Below, piece after piece: positions 1-11,664 of a DNA stretch of 64,000 nucleotides. The position numbers and the translations under genes were made by a program. The notes beneath the pieces were generated by a model that was not told the DNA's origin, searched no databases, and saw only the letters and a list, made by a program, of their open reading frames with translations. Source of the DNA: Ananas comosus (Eukaryota > Streptophyta > Magnoliopsida > Poales > Bromeliaceae). The stretch's first letter is position 1, and the number at the start of each line of letters is the position of its first letter. Where the stretch lies: the NCBI RefSeq assembly GCF_001540865.1, contig NC_033622.1, positions 9,238,732 through 9,302,731 on the forward strand, written 5' to 3'.

Positions 1-124
1 TATCCCATTGGCATCCATCCCTCTATTTGATATTCCATCAACGTTAGAGGTATTCTATTTTGATATTCCATTCACATCTATCCATCCTTCTGACATTCCA
101 TCCACATCGCAGGGTCGTCGCGAT

Positions 125-394
125 GTTGGATATCGACGTAGGCCACGATGACAGGGTCATATTGAGACGCAGGTGGGGATACTACCATCGGCTGTTGAGC
201 AAGAGATGGAGCCGATTGTCGAGAGCATCGCCATCGAGCGTATTAATCAGATGTATGTCATTGAGCCCGTGCAGCCTGAGATAGAACATGACATGCATAT
301 TCGAGGACAGCGTCGAGGATACGGCCGTGGACGCGGACGTGGACGTGGCAGCGGACGAAGGCGAGAGAATAGGAGTGGGATGGAGGGGACTTGA
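125..394 (+). pseudogene. RG-rich C-terminal protein fragment
   Basis: An open frame ends at 394 with a basic tail of alternating Arg-Gly dipeptides (about residues 45-67 counted from the ATG at 173), a composition usual for RNA/DNA-binding tails. The part upstream is acidic and not recognisable, and the frame enters from the left edge, so this is at most the 3' end of a larger gene. RG-rich tails occur in some plant transposon-associated proteins (Mutator-like or plant-mobile-domain proteins), and the palindromic repeats 270 bp downstream fit a transposon setting. The assignment is inference only; no catalytic domain is visible. Confidence 0.3.
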
Positions 395-660
395 TTTTTT
401 TTTATCATTTTTGGGATTCTCATGTATATTTGATATTTCAGATCTTTTCTACATTGATTTTTTATAGTATTATTTAAATTTATTCATATTGAAGTGTGTT
501 GATATTGGTATAGCTCATTTTATATGCTTAAAGTGTGGTTGAAGTTGGTATAGATGATTTTATGTATTTATTCGTGTAATTGAAATGCTTGAAAACATTA
601 TTATTTTGTATAATGTGGAAATTTTGCAAACTACTTGCTGCTTGGAGTGGGTAATGCTAA

Positions 661-888
661 ATGCGGTGAACCATTTACCGCATATAAAAGCGGTGAATGT
701 TTCACCGCCTATAAAAGCGGTGAATCAGGCGGTGAAACATTCACCGCGTTCATAACTATTATACCTACGCAGGGAAGGGAATTACATAAAGGCGGTGAAT
801 GGTTCACCGCCTTCATGGGATTTTTAAAACTTTATGAAAGCGGTGAACCATCGTCTTCACTTGAAAGCGCTAAATGGTTCACCGCTTT
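661..888. repeat. Cluster of GCGGTGAA/TTCACCGC palindromes
   Basis: Five inverted repeats built on the half-site GCGGTGAA lie within 230 bp: 661-683, 690-708, 729-747, 791-811 (9-bp perfect arms, 3-bp spacer) and a wider pair with arms at about 837-850 and 874-888. Spacers of the first four are 2-3 bp. A plus-strand frame (635-943) through the cluster only translates the repeat and is not considered a gene. Confidence 0.75.
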
Positions 889-2096
889 TATCGTCTACCA
901 CCATCTCACTGCTCACGTAGCAGTTTTGAGCCTATTTTCGTAAATACAATTTTCGGAGGTCTATTTCTAGAATAAAAAGTTTGGATGAGATTAGTTGGCT
1001 AAAATCCCCTCCTTTGACAACTGATAGCAGCACGTTATGATGCTTCATCTTCTTTTGGATAGTTGATTTAGTTCTCAACTTATTTACCTTCTAATGATTT
1101 CCACCTCACATCTGTGAACCTCGCAATAGAATCATCAATATAATTTTCCTCCAGATCAAAGTCCAGTTTGTTGTAAGGCTCACCCCGGTAACTTTCAGTG
1201 AAGAGAGATAAAAGACGAAGATTAGAATGAATGAATACTAATTTATCTGCTCTTACAGAGAATAAGTGCTCCAATTTCGCTTTGCCGATTAACTTGTCAA
1301 TAGAACCTTCAACTTCTGCCAACTCCAGAGTTCTCGATCCATAAGTAGCCTACCAATCTATTGCATCCAATGTCACCACATTAATTTGAGCTGCAGCCTT
1401 AGAATAAATGCCTTTACATGAATGGAAAATAGCAATTGCTCATGAAGTAGTTTTGCTTCTCCCTCGTTTTCTGCTATTTCGCTAAATGCTTTCATAAACC
1501 CCCATAATCACTTCCTTATCTTCATCTAGAGCTCTTCTAGTTGTCCCTTCAGGTACTAATGATGCCAAGTATCTCGAATCACGAAATCTAGGGGACAATG
1601 CAAAACCAAGGCACTGTGAGGGAATTGACATTTTCTCCCACATTGCAAGTACATGGTTATTTTTGTCCATTACATCTCTTATTTCTTCAAGTGTGTTATT
1701 CTCATATATTTTGCCATCTTTGGGCCATCAGCATCAAAAAACTTTATCAACAAACAAATTGGTTTTGTAATAGCCAATATAATCTACCTCATCCCAATAT
1801 TCTTCACTCCCTATGGTTTCAGCATTTAAAGCTCCCATTTTTCTTGCATGTTCATCTCCCTGTTTCACCCAATCTTTCCGTGTTTTTAGTACGACATTTG
1901 TTGCTAGGGCCTCTCTACAATCAACCGACCATTTCAATAAAATATAATGAGAGGCAAATCTAGTGTTGGCTACCTTTAAAAGTTCCAATCTAGAATCTGA
2001 TCAAAAAATGATGAGTGCATGTGCGTGATTTAAAAAATACTTTACGATGCTTTTTCTAGCTCTATATGTATTTTCTATGAAGCACAAAGACTTCAA

Positions 2097-2962
2097 ATTT
2101 CATGCTGTACCCATATCGAACAAGTATTGGATACCGATACACGCCCGTAACGGGAATGAAGTATCCGGCATTCTTAGAAAATAGAAAAAATATTAGATAC
2201 GGCTCGGATGCGGGAAGGATACGGGGAGATACAGCTAGATTCTTTTTTGGTCTAAAATGATCGAAACTTAGAATTTTTCAAAATGCCCACATCCAAACCT
2301 ATTAGAAATAAGGAAAAGAGTGAGAAAAATGCCTATCTCTATTCAATTTGTCATTTCTTCTATCTTTTTGCTTTTGAATGGTTGAAGGCACTTCCTCTCG
2401 TTCCTCCATACAGTATTAGTCATGGTTCGGTCCTTTACCACTTCTCTTTTACTCTCTTTCATCTAATTTGTCAACCTAGTAGTAAGCAACAAAGGCTATA
2501 AAAAATTTTTTTTTTTTTCTTCTATTGAATTGTTAGCATATTTTCTTTTATTACTGTTCTAATAATAGAACTAGAACTAACAAAACAAATATATATGTTG
2601 AGTGGCTAGTTATCTAGTTTGTGTGACTAAATATCTATAATTATTATTTGATCAAGTTGGTTGATATTTTCTGTATTATTATTTCATACGATTGATTATT
2701 TTTCTTTAATGAACAGTTGTAAAAACAATTATACAATTTAATGTATATCAAAATATATTCATTAATATAATCCAGATATCTTGATTGTTCTCGATACATT
2801 CATTATATATACAATCAACATATATTTATGTATATTTAAACTAACATTTTACTCAAGTATACGAGCGTATCGTATCCTAGAAGTTTTAGAAATTATCGTA
2901 TCACCGTATTCGTGTTATGTCGTATCCACATCCCCTATCTGTATCTCCGTATCCGTATCTAT
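2097..2962. mobile_element. AT-rich insertion with GTATCCGTATC-type inverted ends inside the hAT gene
   Basis: The hAT coding blocks stop at about 2965 and resume at about 2095; the 0.87 kb between is AT-rich and non-coding. Its ends carry imperfect inverted sequences rich in GGATACGG (left, about 2193-2237) and CCGTATCC (right, about 2868-2960). This suggests a MITE-like or other non-autonomous element. The exact ends and target-site duplication are not clear. Confidence 0.5.
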
Positions 2963-3399
2963 GCAACATAGTGTATTTCTCAACCACTCAAATTCTTTTG
3001 CGAAATCTTTAAGAATAAGATTTAAAGAATGAACAACACAAGGGGACCAAAATACATGGTTGTGTACCTTTTCTCTCTTTTCTGGTAAGCTTACAATGTG
3101 CAACATTGTCTATTATCACTTGAAGATTATGAGGCCCGGCCTCTTCTTTTGATTTTTTAATAAAAATTCTGCAACAGCTAAACCCGTTTTTTCGACTCCA
3201 TAAAAACCCTCTGCATATAGAAAGTTAGAAACATAGATCCATGACTGTTCACAGTAAGGGCATTGATTAGAGATTGATTTTTGCAATTTGTCCACCCATC
3301 AGACACAATAGATACTCTTTGCGAATACCATGTGTCCTTCATTGGGATAAAGTCTTTTTCAATGCTTCTTTTCCACTTATCTAATAAAGTAGTTCCTGT

Positions 3400-4125
3400 G
3401 ATGCAGAAGCAGGTGCAGATAGGATTAATTCGTTTAGATTTTAATTTTTTCTAATTTTCGAAATTATTTTCCTTGTTAATTTGTTTTAGTTGTTTTTAAA
3501 GATTTTTTGCAGAATTTATCATATGGAATAAATCTCTAAAAATTACCGATATAGTTAAGGTTTTTTAGATATATTCAAATTAGGAAAGATAACTAAAATA
3601 ATGGAATTTGAATTAAATTAGGATTATGCTTTGAAAATTATAAATATAGCCTATGCCTTGTAATTTAGAAAAGTACTACAATGGAATAAAATTTGGGTTT
3701 TGTGTTTTGACTGCGGCCATGGTATCTCCTTACTTTTCTGTCTTAACCTATCATGTGTCCCGGCAAAATTCTTTTTTCTAAGAAGCTCTATCTTCTCTTC
3801 CTCTTCTTGATCTTTTCTCTTTTATCTTTCTTCTAAATTTGGATTTTTTCCTAGTATCGGCTATTTTCTTCAAAAAAAAATTACAAAATTACAAAATAAA
3901 GAAAATTGTCGGAACCTTCTTGCTAGAGTCATACTACTTTTTGATTTTTTTTCTTTTTTTAAATCCCAAAAATTGATTTAAAAATTCATTAACTCTTTTA
4001 TATATTAGAAAAATCTAAAAATTAATCTAAAATTTTTAAAAAAAATGAAAATTTGGGTTTAAATTGATTTTGGACTCATTACTTGCAAGATAGATTAGGG
4101 TTTTCCTAATTTGTCCTGCATCATC
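3400..4125. mobile_element. Second AT-rich insertion in the hAT gene
   Basis: The minus-strand hAT coding similarity breaks at about 4125 and continues at about 3400. The 0.7 kb between is AT-rich, has no coding sequence, and starts and ends with short related sequences around GATGCAG and CTGCATC. It is probably a non-autonomous insertion; an intron of the transposase gene is an alternative, since the flanking coding blocks would be contiguous in the protein. Confidence 0.4.
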
Positions 4126-4546
4126 TTGCCTAACGGAATGAGAGCTTTATACCCTTTAGGAGCCCTATTTATTGTCACAACAGCTTACGAAATTGACTAT
4201 TTACAGTGCATTGAATGGTATTCCATTAGCACATAGGCCCTTTATTACTTTCAAATGAACCATAACCCTCTCTGTCATATTAAAAGAGTCTTCAATTTGT
4301 TGAGTAGGCGATGATTTGTTGTCTTGTTAGTGTGGAATTCTTCAATGATGCCGAAATTCCTACTTTTTCAGCATCTTCAGCCTTTTTCCTCACCCTTTCA
4401 TATTTAGCCCTACCGTTCATCAGAATTAAACATCATGTAGACATCGAGAATATTTTATTGTAAATTTCATAATATTGGGAAAGCACTGTACAACTTGAAG
4501 TTGTTAATGGAATAAAATCACCACTTTCGTATCCTAAATGTGCTGT

Positions 4547-5393
4547 GGGTCGTGAAAGAGACTTATGTGCGTGTTCGTGCGCTGAAGTGTCATCTTGAGG
4601 CGATCAGAGCAAGGGAATACGACGCAACCCAAGCTAGCTTTCCTTTAATAAATAAATTCAAATTCAAATATCTTGTTATTTAGAAATAGACTTATTTATG
4701 CTAATAATGCTACGTTAAGTTAGGCGTGATTTAAGCATATGGGCTCTATATAATTTAATCCAGGAAACAAAGAATAAACAAGCAAAAATTCTCTTTTCTC
4801 TTCATATCTTATCTTCTTCTCTCTACTTCTCCTCTCTATTTCTCTATTCTCCGAAGACGCGATCCCTCGAAGTGATCGATTCGTTCTTTCGATACGGTAG
4901 AACCGTATCATTTGGTATCAGAGCCTTGACTCAAGCTAAAAAAGAATTTTGCAAAGGATGGATAGGGAGTTTGTACGAAAAGAGGAAATGAACGCCCAAT
5001 TCTCCAATGTTGATGCTCGACTGAACAAATTGGAGACCGAAGTAAGGTTCATTACCGATTCTGTTAATGATCTCAAAAATTTAATTATCGCTATGAGCAC
5101 GAAAATGGATGTGCGATCGCAGGCACCTGTCTGAAGATACATCCACTTCAAGTTCCGACAAAAATCATCCCCTACTCCCTACCCCTTTCAAAGAAGGGAC
5201 ATCAATTCCTTCTACGAAAAACTCTATGATGGCGCTAACCCGCATCACATGACTCGGGAAGCACCCACAATTTCATAGATCACAATTTAACAAAGAGAAT
5301 GCAATACCATATTGCTGAAGAGAAGCATTTTGAGGTGATGGTCGCCAACGAAGATAGTCGCAATTGGTGGTAAATGTTTCAACCTATTACTCT
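4547..5393 (+). mobile_element. 5' end of an LTR retrotransposon: LTR part, primer site and gag start
   Basis: A presumed LTR ends near 4910 and is followed by a primer-binding site matching initiator tRNA-Met. An open frame at 4949-5134 encodes a charged, probably coiled-coil peptide beginning near MDREFVRKEEMN, like the N-terminus of some plant gypsy gag proteins. Decayed sequence follows to 5393, where copia element I begins. The LTR start was not fixed; 4547 is only a guess. No 3' partner is visible, so this is a truncated old copy. Confidence 0.45.
4913..4925 (+). other. Primer-binding site (tRNA-iMet)
   Basis: TGGTATCAGAGCC is complementary to the 3' end of plant initiator tRNA-Met and lies just after the putative LTR end. 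It marks the start of minus-strand DNA synthesis in an LTR retrotransposon. Confidence 0.75.
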
Positions 5394-5586
5394 TGTTACG
5401 ACATATTTAGTATCTTATGCTATGTTAGGATACTGTATATTACAACATATTTATAGAATTAAATCGTATGTAATCCTAATTATATTGTTATTATAGTAGG
5501 GATTGTTACTATAGTAGACTTATCTCTTGTACTATATAATTTCATCAATAGAACCCAAGAGGGTGTGCTCTTTTGCCCTTCTCTCA
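5394..5586 (+). repeat. 5' LTR of copia element I
   Basis: It begins TGTTACGAC, ends in CA directly before TGGTATCAGAGCC, and is about 193 bp, short as is usual for copia LTRs. A TATA-like stretch (CTATATAAT) lies about 50 bp before its end. Confidence 0.65.
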
Positions 5587-5599
5587 TGGTATCAGAGCC
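5587..5599 (+). other. Primer-binding site of copia element I
   Basis: TGGTATCAGAGCC immediately follows the LTR and is complementary to initiator tRNA-Met. Confidence 0.8.
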
Positions 5600-6100
5600 A
5601 CAAACCCTAATCCGGGGATATTGATCTATAACCACCTTCCACCACAAATCACACCTCTATAGGTGTTTTTCTTCTTGTTATTCTTATTCTTGGTGTGTTG
5701 GTGCCGCTCGGCTCATCTCTGGTGTGTTGCCTTAATTGGTGCAACTGCCGATCCCTTCTTGCTGTGTTGGTGCCGCTCGACTCATCTTTGGTGCCGCTCG
5801 ACTCATCTCTGGTGCCGCTCGGTGCATCCCTGCTGCAGCTGGTTCTCTCTAGTGCCGCTCACTGCATCGGTGCATCCCTGCTGCCGCTAGTGTCGCCCGG
5901 GTCATCCTTGGTGTCGCTGGTTTCTTCTTATCTCGTTGGTGCCGCTTGTCGGTGTCGCCTGGTTGATCTCAAGTACCGCTCGGTCCTTCTCGAGTTCAAC
6001 TCTGACTTACTTTTCCTCTTTCCTCTAGATCTGTGATTACTCGGTCTATTTTTCGGATTTCTCTCTCGTGGTGGATCTTTTTTTTCCTCTTGGTGGTAAC
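5600..6100 (+). other. Leader of copia element I
   Basis: About 0.5 kb lies between the primer site and gag, with repeated short GTGCCGCTCG-like units around 5700-5960. An open frame through it (5695-6036) translates the repeats as LVPLDSS-type units and is not regarded as a gene. Confidence 0.5.
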
Positions 6101-7041
6101 ATGTCTTCCTCTTCAAACCTGCCAGTAGTTAACATCAAAACTCTCATATCACTTAAACTCACGGATTCCACATATTTAGTATGGAAACAAATTTTTCTTA
6201 ATGTTTTGGAGAGTTTTGGTGTTACTTCGCATGTGGACGGAACTGGTACTATACCGTCTCAAACTATTGAAACATCTGATAAGAAAACAAGTGCAAACCA
6301 AAATTATCAAAATTGGAAAAAGGAAGACACTTATACTTTCGTGGATTAATGCCACATTTTCTCTTAGCATATTACAGATGGTCGTTTCTAATTCTCCTAA
6401 AACTGCATATGATACTTGGAAAACTTGAAGCATATTTTCTTAATAAAACTCTTCCACGGCTTTTTCTCTAAAGTTCGAATCGCAAAGCATCAAGAAAGGT
6501 TCAATAAACATAAGCGATTACATGCAAAAGATTAAATCAATCGGTGATGCTCTACAAGCGATTGGTGAAACTGAGTGAGACCATAACTTGGTCATGACAG
6601 TTCTTCTCGGGTTACCGGAAGAATATAAGGGTTTTGTCAGCGCCCTTAATACACATCAACATAAGCCCACTTTTGAACAACTTCGTCCACATCTAATGCA
6701 AGAGGAAACTTAAGTTCAACGTCGTACTAGTTGGACGACATTACCAGCCAATCCCACTATCGATGGTGAAGCTCTTTATGCAAATTGTGGACGCAAAATC
6801 CGTGGAGGTCGTGGAGGCAGATATCGCGGTGGTCGAGGACAGCGCGATAGATTCAACTCATATCTTGGTAGTGGATCTCCTGGAGCCTATTCGCATTCTC
6901 AACCTAATAATTCTCTACAACCCTATACTGCCACCCATCAACCTTACATTTCAAAGTCTGGCACACAATGTCAGATCTGCAGCAAGTTTAATCATTCGGC
7001 TCTTTGGTGCAGACAACGCTTCAATCATTCCTTTGTTGTAG
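6101..7041 (+). pseudogene. copia gag pseudogene
   Basis: The start is taken at the ATG at 6101, before a serine-rich N-terminus. The usual copia gag core follows (DSTYLVWKQIFLNVL, then segments resembling SISDYMQKIKSI and a leucine-glycine-leucine-proline motif around 6610), spread over several frames with stops near 6347 and 6426. A CCHC zinc knuckle (CQIC...H...C) can be read at about 6967-7010, preceded by a Gly/Arg-rich stretch. Gag would form the virus-like particle and bind element RNA. The gene is clearly inactive. Confidence 0.7.
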
Positions 7042-7091
7042 ATGATCCTCAAACCTTTGCTGCTATAAACATTCATGAACCTAGTGAGGAA

Positions 7092-8800
7092 GTGTGGTAT
7101 TCTGACACTGGAGCATCTAATCACATGACCACAACTTCTAGTATTCTCTTAACCTCTAAACCTTATAACGAGCATGAAAAAATTCTTGTTGGTAATGAAA
7201 ATTTACTTGATATTACTCAGACAGGTGAAACTCAGTTGCATTCCTTCTCTAAATCCCTTGCTCTTAAAAATGTTTTTGTTGTTCCTCTATTAAGAAAAAA
7301 TTACTTTCCGTACGCCAGTTTTGTCATGATAATAATTCCTTTTTGAGTTTGATTCTTCTAGTTTTTCTGTGAAGGACAAGAAAACCAAGACGAAGCTTCT
7401 TCGATGCCCTAGTTCGGGAACATCACTCTATCCATTCTCTTCTAAAGTTGCGAGTGTCAGAAATAAGCAACAGCTATCACTGGTTGCATCTAGGGTTAAT
7501 AGTGATATTTGGCATAGACGATTAGGTCACCCTAGTTTTTCTGTTCTTTCTACATTCCTTAAAAATAATGAAATTGTCTCGGATTCTATTTTAAAATTAT
7601 CTGTTTGCAATGCTTGTAATATGGGAAAACATGTCAAACTTTCGTTTAATGATTCAGAATCTCGGTCTGCTTTTCTCTTTCATATTGTTCATTCGGATGT
7701 ATGGCAATCACCTGTTCCCTCACTCTCTAGCTACAAGTATTATGTTATTTTTATTGATGATTACTTTCGATTCTCTTGGCTGTATCTTTTAAAATCTAAA
7801 CACGAAGTTTTTGACAAATTTTTGGAGTTCAAAAGAATGATTCAAAACATATTCCATAGCTCGATAAAAATTTTTCAGTCCGACAATGGCACTGAATTTG
7901 TAAATGAAAAGTTTTCTGCTCTTTGTTCACAAAATGGCATTATTCACAGATTTTCTTATCCTTATACTCCTCAACAAAATTGTCTTGCTGAGAGAAAGCA
8001 TAGGCATTTATCTAACATTGTTAGAAGCCTACTTTTTCAAGCTTGCTTACCTCCTAGGTTCTGGACTGAGGCCATTCAAACTGCCGTTTTTCTTGTGAAT
8101 AGAATTCCATCTCTCACTGTTTTAAAAGGATGATCGCCATATGACATTCTGCATGGTTGTGCTTCTTTTGACTTGCAACTTATTAGAGTTTTTGGATGTT
8201 TATGTTATCCCGATGTACAGGACATTACAGCTCACAAGCGCGCTCCCGGTCACCTCCTTGTGTCTTCTTGGGACTTTCGAACAAACATAAAGGATTTCGC
8301 TGTCTATATCCAAGCACCGGTAAAGTCTTTATTTCTCGTCATGTTACGTTTGTTGAACATGTTTTTCTTGCTCGTCTTTCTAAATTTTCTTCCTCCTCGT
8401 CCTCTTTTTCCAACTAGCAAATATTTCAAAATTTTCCCTCTAATCCGCCTTTACTGGGTGAAAGTCCTGCCACTCTTGATGCGATTTCTGGCTTCACCTT
8501 CACACGTCCTCCTCCTGACTATGGTTCACACACACCGGTTTCACCGTCTGAGGACTAATAATCAATATTTCCTTCCAGCTTGCATTTTGACCCTCCACAA
8601 GTTGTTGGTCCTGAGAATGTTGCCACTGTTGTCGGTCCATCTGAACTCCGGGCCTATACCAGACGCCACACCAGTCGGCCTGCTGCTCATTCTCCATCCG
8701 TTACTGATGTGCCACCTACCTCCTCTGATCATCCACTTTCTCAGCCTGCTACTGTATCCTCTCCTTCATCTTCTGTGGCTCCACTCCCTGCCTGAACCCA
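7092..8800 (+). pseudogene. copia protease-integrase pseudogene
   Basis: A protease block at about 7092-7346 has the aspartic protease motif DTGASNHM. The integrase lies at 7369-8133. It has an HHCC zinc-binding region (HRRLGH ... CNAC), catalytic-core segments around HSDVWQSP and FQSDNGTEF, and the downstream TPQQN ... AERKHRHL block with the third acidic residue. A stop at about 8131 and frame changes break it. The region to 8800 is a proline/serine-rich linker typical of the stretch between integrase and reverse transcriptase. Integrase would insert the cDNA into the genome. Confidence 0.8.
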
Positions 8801-8880
8801 TTCTATATTCACTTGTTCTATAACCAAGGATTTCACAGGGTCTACTTCCTTACTCGCTTCTGCCCGTTATACTCTTTTTA

Positions 8881-9194
8881 CTGAGCCTACCTCTTTTCAT
8901 GAGACTTTTCAAGATGCAGGTTGGCGTGCTGGTATGGTTGAAGAATTTGATGCCATACTGACTAATACTACTTGGGATCTAGTTCCTCCTGCTTCTTCCG
9001 TTAATCTCATTGGCTGTAAGTGGGTATATAAAGTAAAGCAGAAGGAGAATGGTTCTCTTGAGCGTCTCAAGGCTTAACTTGTTGCTCAGGGTTACAAACA
9101 ACAACGAGGTATTGATTTCGATGAGACTTTCTCCCGGTTTCAAGGCGAGCACTATTCGTACTGTTCTCTCCATGGCTCTTCTCTAGTTGGTCTC
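8881..9194 (+). pseudogene. copia reverse transcriptase, N-terminal part
   Basis: The conceptual translation carries the block before the polymerase fingers (NLIGCKWVYKVK, then LVAQGYKQQRGIDFDETFS), with an in-frame stop near 9077. It is cut at 9194 by the solo LTR and resumes at 11665. Removing the LTR and one copy of its target duplication puts both halves in one frame, which shows that the LTR inserted into this gene. Confidence 0.8.
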
Positions 9195-11659
9195 TGTAAT
9201 ATACCGAAACCCCGGTAGGCTATATCGGACTTTAGTCAAATTGACCAAAGTTTGGTGAGAGAAATGGTTGGACAAAGTCCAGTTGACACTCCAACAGTGT
9301 TGGAGGGGTTAGAGTTAAGTTCCGAATGCGATTGAAGGGTTTTAGCATTGCTCGGCGAGAAATGGAGCTTGAGCACTGCCCAAACTTCAGTATGGGCACT
9401 GCTTAACCGGTGAAGCACCAGGGCGTACCGGTACCAGGCAGGCCACCCGAGAAGCCAGCTCTCGAGTTTGGCCTCTGTCAAGCTGCTTAACCGGTGACAG
9501 TCTGGGTAGTACCAATACCCCGCAGCAACCCGAGAACAGCAGCTCTCGGGATTGGGCTATTGAACAGGGGCGTACCGGTCACGCCCACCCGCGTACCGGT
9601 ACGCAGTACTGCGAACAGCAGGTTGAGTCTGCTGCAAATAAAAGAAAAGTGAGGGCTTAAATGCAATTGTTGTGGCATATAAAAACCCCACAACCTCTCC
9701 TCTCTCATTCACAGCAGTGAGAACACCCTCCTCACTCATTTTTCTCCCTCTCTCTCTCTAGGAACTCTCTTAGAGGTGGATCAAGAGGAGATTTGAAGGT
9801 GGATTTGGTGGAGAAAAAGGCAAAGGAGTGAAGCTATCTCTTCTTCTTCTTCTTTAGCTCAAGGAAAGGAAAGCTCTTGAGGTAAGCTCCATGAGCTCTC
9901 ATGATAGATGTCTAGGGTTTGGTTTAAATGCCCTAGAAATGGTTTTAGATGGATCTCTAGATGATTTTAAGCTTGTTTTTGCTTATCACCAAGATCCATT
10001 TGGTGCTTATGCTATAGAGCATTGTTAGGGCACCAAAATCGAGACTTTTGTCATAGATGGGTTTAAATGTAAATTGACCTTGTAGAAACCTAATTGAAGG
10101 TATTTCCAACACGTTGGTGGACTCGGTTCGAAAATCCGACTAGTCTACACAAAGGGATTTGAGAAAAAGCCTATTTTGGCTTCGTTTTACCGCAGGCGAG
10201 AGAATAGGCGGCTAAAAATCACCAAAATTGAACCGTAGTACCTTAGCAACCATACGAGGTGGGTGGTGCTTTCCGAAATCCTCGAATTTCCTTTTATATC
10301 TAAAATGTTATTTCTTGAGCATACATGTATATTGAGCTTCATGCATTGTAGGGTGATTTGAGAGTATATTGTTGTATATTGTGAGTACAAATGCATATGA
10401 GATGATTGTAAACTAATAAGAACTTGTAAAACCCTATGTATGCATGAATGATGACAAAAACCTAGTAAAGGCAAAGAATCTAGTGACATTGAGAACAAAT
10501 GACATTATGACATCAATAGTAGAGTGGCATCAATGAGTTTTGAATGCTAGTGTTACAAGTGTGGCATTAATGAAAACAATAAATGCATAAGATTGAGTAT
10601 AAAGAACATGTAGTGTGTGTGACACTAATAAGAGTTAAAGAATGCAAAAGATGAGATAGTTGACATTATGACACAACATGGCATAACATCCTTATAGTTA
10701 AGGGTCAAATGAGCATTGCATCCTTAGAGTTAAGGATTGGATTGAACTTGGCATCCTTATAGTTTAGGATTGGATCATACTCGCCTATAAATCTTGGCTC
10801 GAGGGTGGTAGCTCCACCTCGAGCGATGAGCTCCGGAGTAGTCATCACTGGGATGGTGTTTTCCCCAGATAACGGTCCCGTCGGGTTGTAGTAGTCTCCC
10901 CAATATTAGGGATTTTGAATTGGTGAGTTGCTTTGGGCAAAACCTACGGGTTAGCCAAGAGATTGAGTAATGGAAATGTGATCTTGCATGCATCATGAAC
11001 ATTCTATTTGAGCATTATTGTTAACTATATCTTGTTCAGGCATATTAGCTGCATTTGTATAGTTTGGTTACTATCTATCTGTTTATTCTTCTATTATGCC
11101 TGATTTAGACCTAGTGGAAAAGTCGGCAAGATCGGCGGTCGAACCCACTGAAAACTTTGTTGTAGTTCTCACCCCACGATTTTTCACAGAGCCGGGACCG
11201 AGTGAGCCGGCCGATGATCGCGGTAAAGGTATCGCGCCATAAACAGTGACTACCCGAGTCGGGTCCATAGTTATTTAGTTGCATTCCCTATATATCATCT
11301 TTTGTATTTGATGATGTTAGTATTATGGATACGATAAATGTTGTAAAGAGAGTTTATATTTTGAAAAATCATGTGATGTAAAAGAAATGATAGAAAGAAT
11401 GTAAATGTAAAAGTTGAACGCATGTATGCGGTTAAAAGTTAATCATTATACTTGTATGACTGTTTAGTTTAGAATCTTTCACTTTTGGCTACTGCTTGCC
11501 CTCGTGCAAGCCATGTATGTATGTATGTTTCCGCTTGTGCAATTTATATACTTGATTTGTACTTGTGTTGAGCCTTAGGCGAACAGGGGAAGTGCTGTCC
11601 GTTCGGCGTCTGTTCAACGTGCCCGAACCGACCAAATGGGCCGGTCCCCGGGCGTGACA
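9195..11659 (+). mobile_element. Solo gypsy LTR (A) inserted in copia element I
   Basis: It starts TGTAATATACCG and ends GGGCGTGACA, 2465 bp long, with flanking 5-bp sequences GTCTC (9190-9194) and GTTTC (11660-11664), a target duplication with one mutation. Inside are five ACCGGT sites (9406-9600), a TATA box (9678-9685), a CT-rich leader with AAGAAG tracts, and a GGACAG-like hairpin at 11581-11600. No internal domain or second LTR is present, so it is a product of LTR-LTR recombination. The family is close to the solo LTR at 44678. Confidence 0.85.
9678..9685 (+). promoter_or_regulatory. TATA box of solo LTR A
   Basis: TATAAAAA lies 77 bp after the last ACCGGT of the array and about 65 bp before a CTCTCTCTCTCTAG tract. 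It is the likely core promoter of the LTR. Confidence 0.6.
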
Positions 11660-11664
11660 GTTTC

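Larger units (their letters stand above)
1080..4450 (-). pseudogene. hAT-family transposase pseudogene (DUF659 / hAT dimerisation type)
   Basis: Read on the minus strand from about 4450 down to 1080, conceptual translation gives in order: a block around 4240-4130 like the region before DUF659; DUF659 blocks at about 3400-2965 (including IVSDGWTNCKNQSLIN and VHNHVFWSPCVVHSLNL); a block at about 2095-1734 (LLKVANTRFASHYILLK); a middle block at 1670-1482; and the C-terminal dimerisation segment at 1322-1080 (ADKLVFIHSNLRLLS). This order is that of plant hAT transposases with DUF659. Stops and frame changes interrupt it, and two non-coding insertions (about 2097-2962 and 3400-4125) split it. It cannot encode an active transposase. 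Assignment to the hAT superfamily is secure; terminal inverted repeats of the parent element were not found. Confidence 0.8.

Noticed and set aside
635..943. 102-codon frame with repeated FTAF/SGE segments
   Set aside because: The repeats come from the DNA palindromes; no independent evidence of a protein.
5695..6036. Frame with LVPLDSS-type repeats
   Set aside because: Low-complexity repeats in the copia leader; no start context and not seen in copia II.
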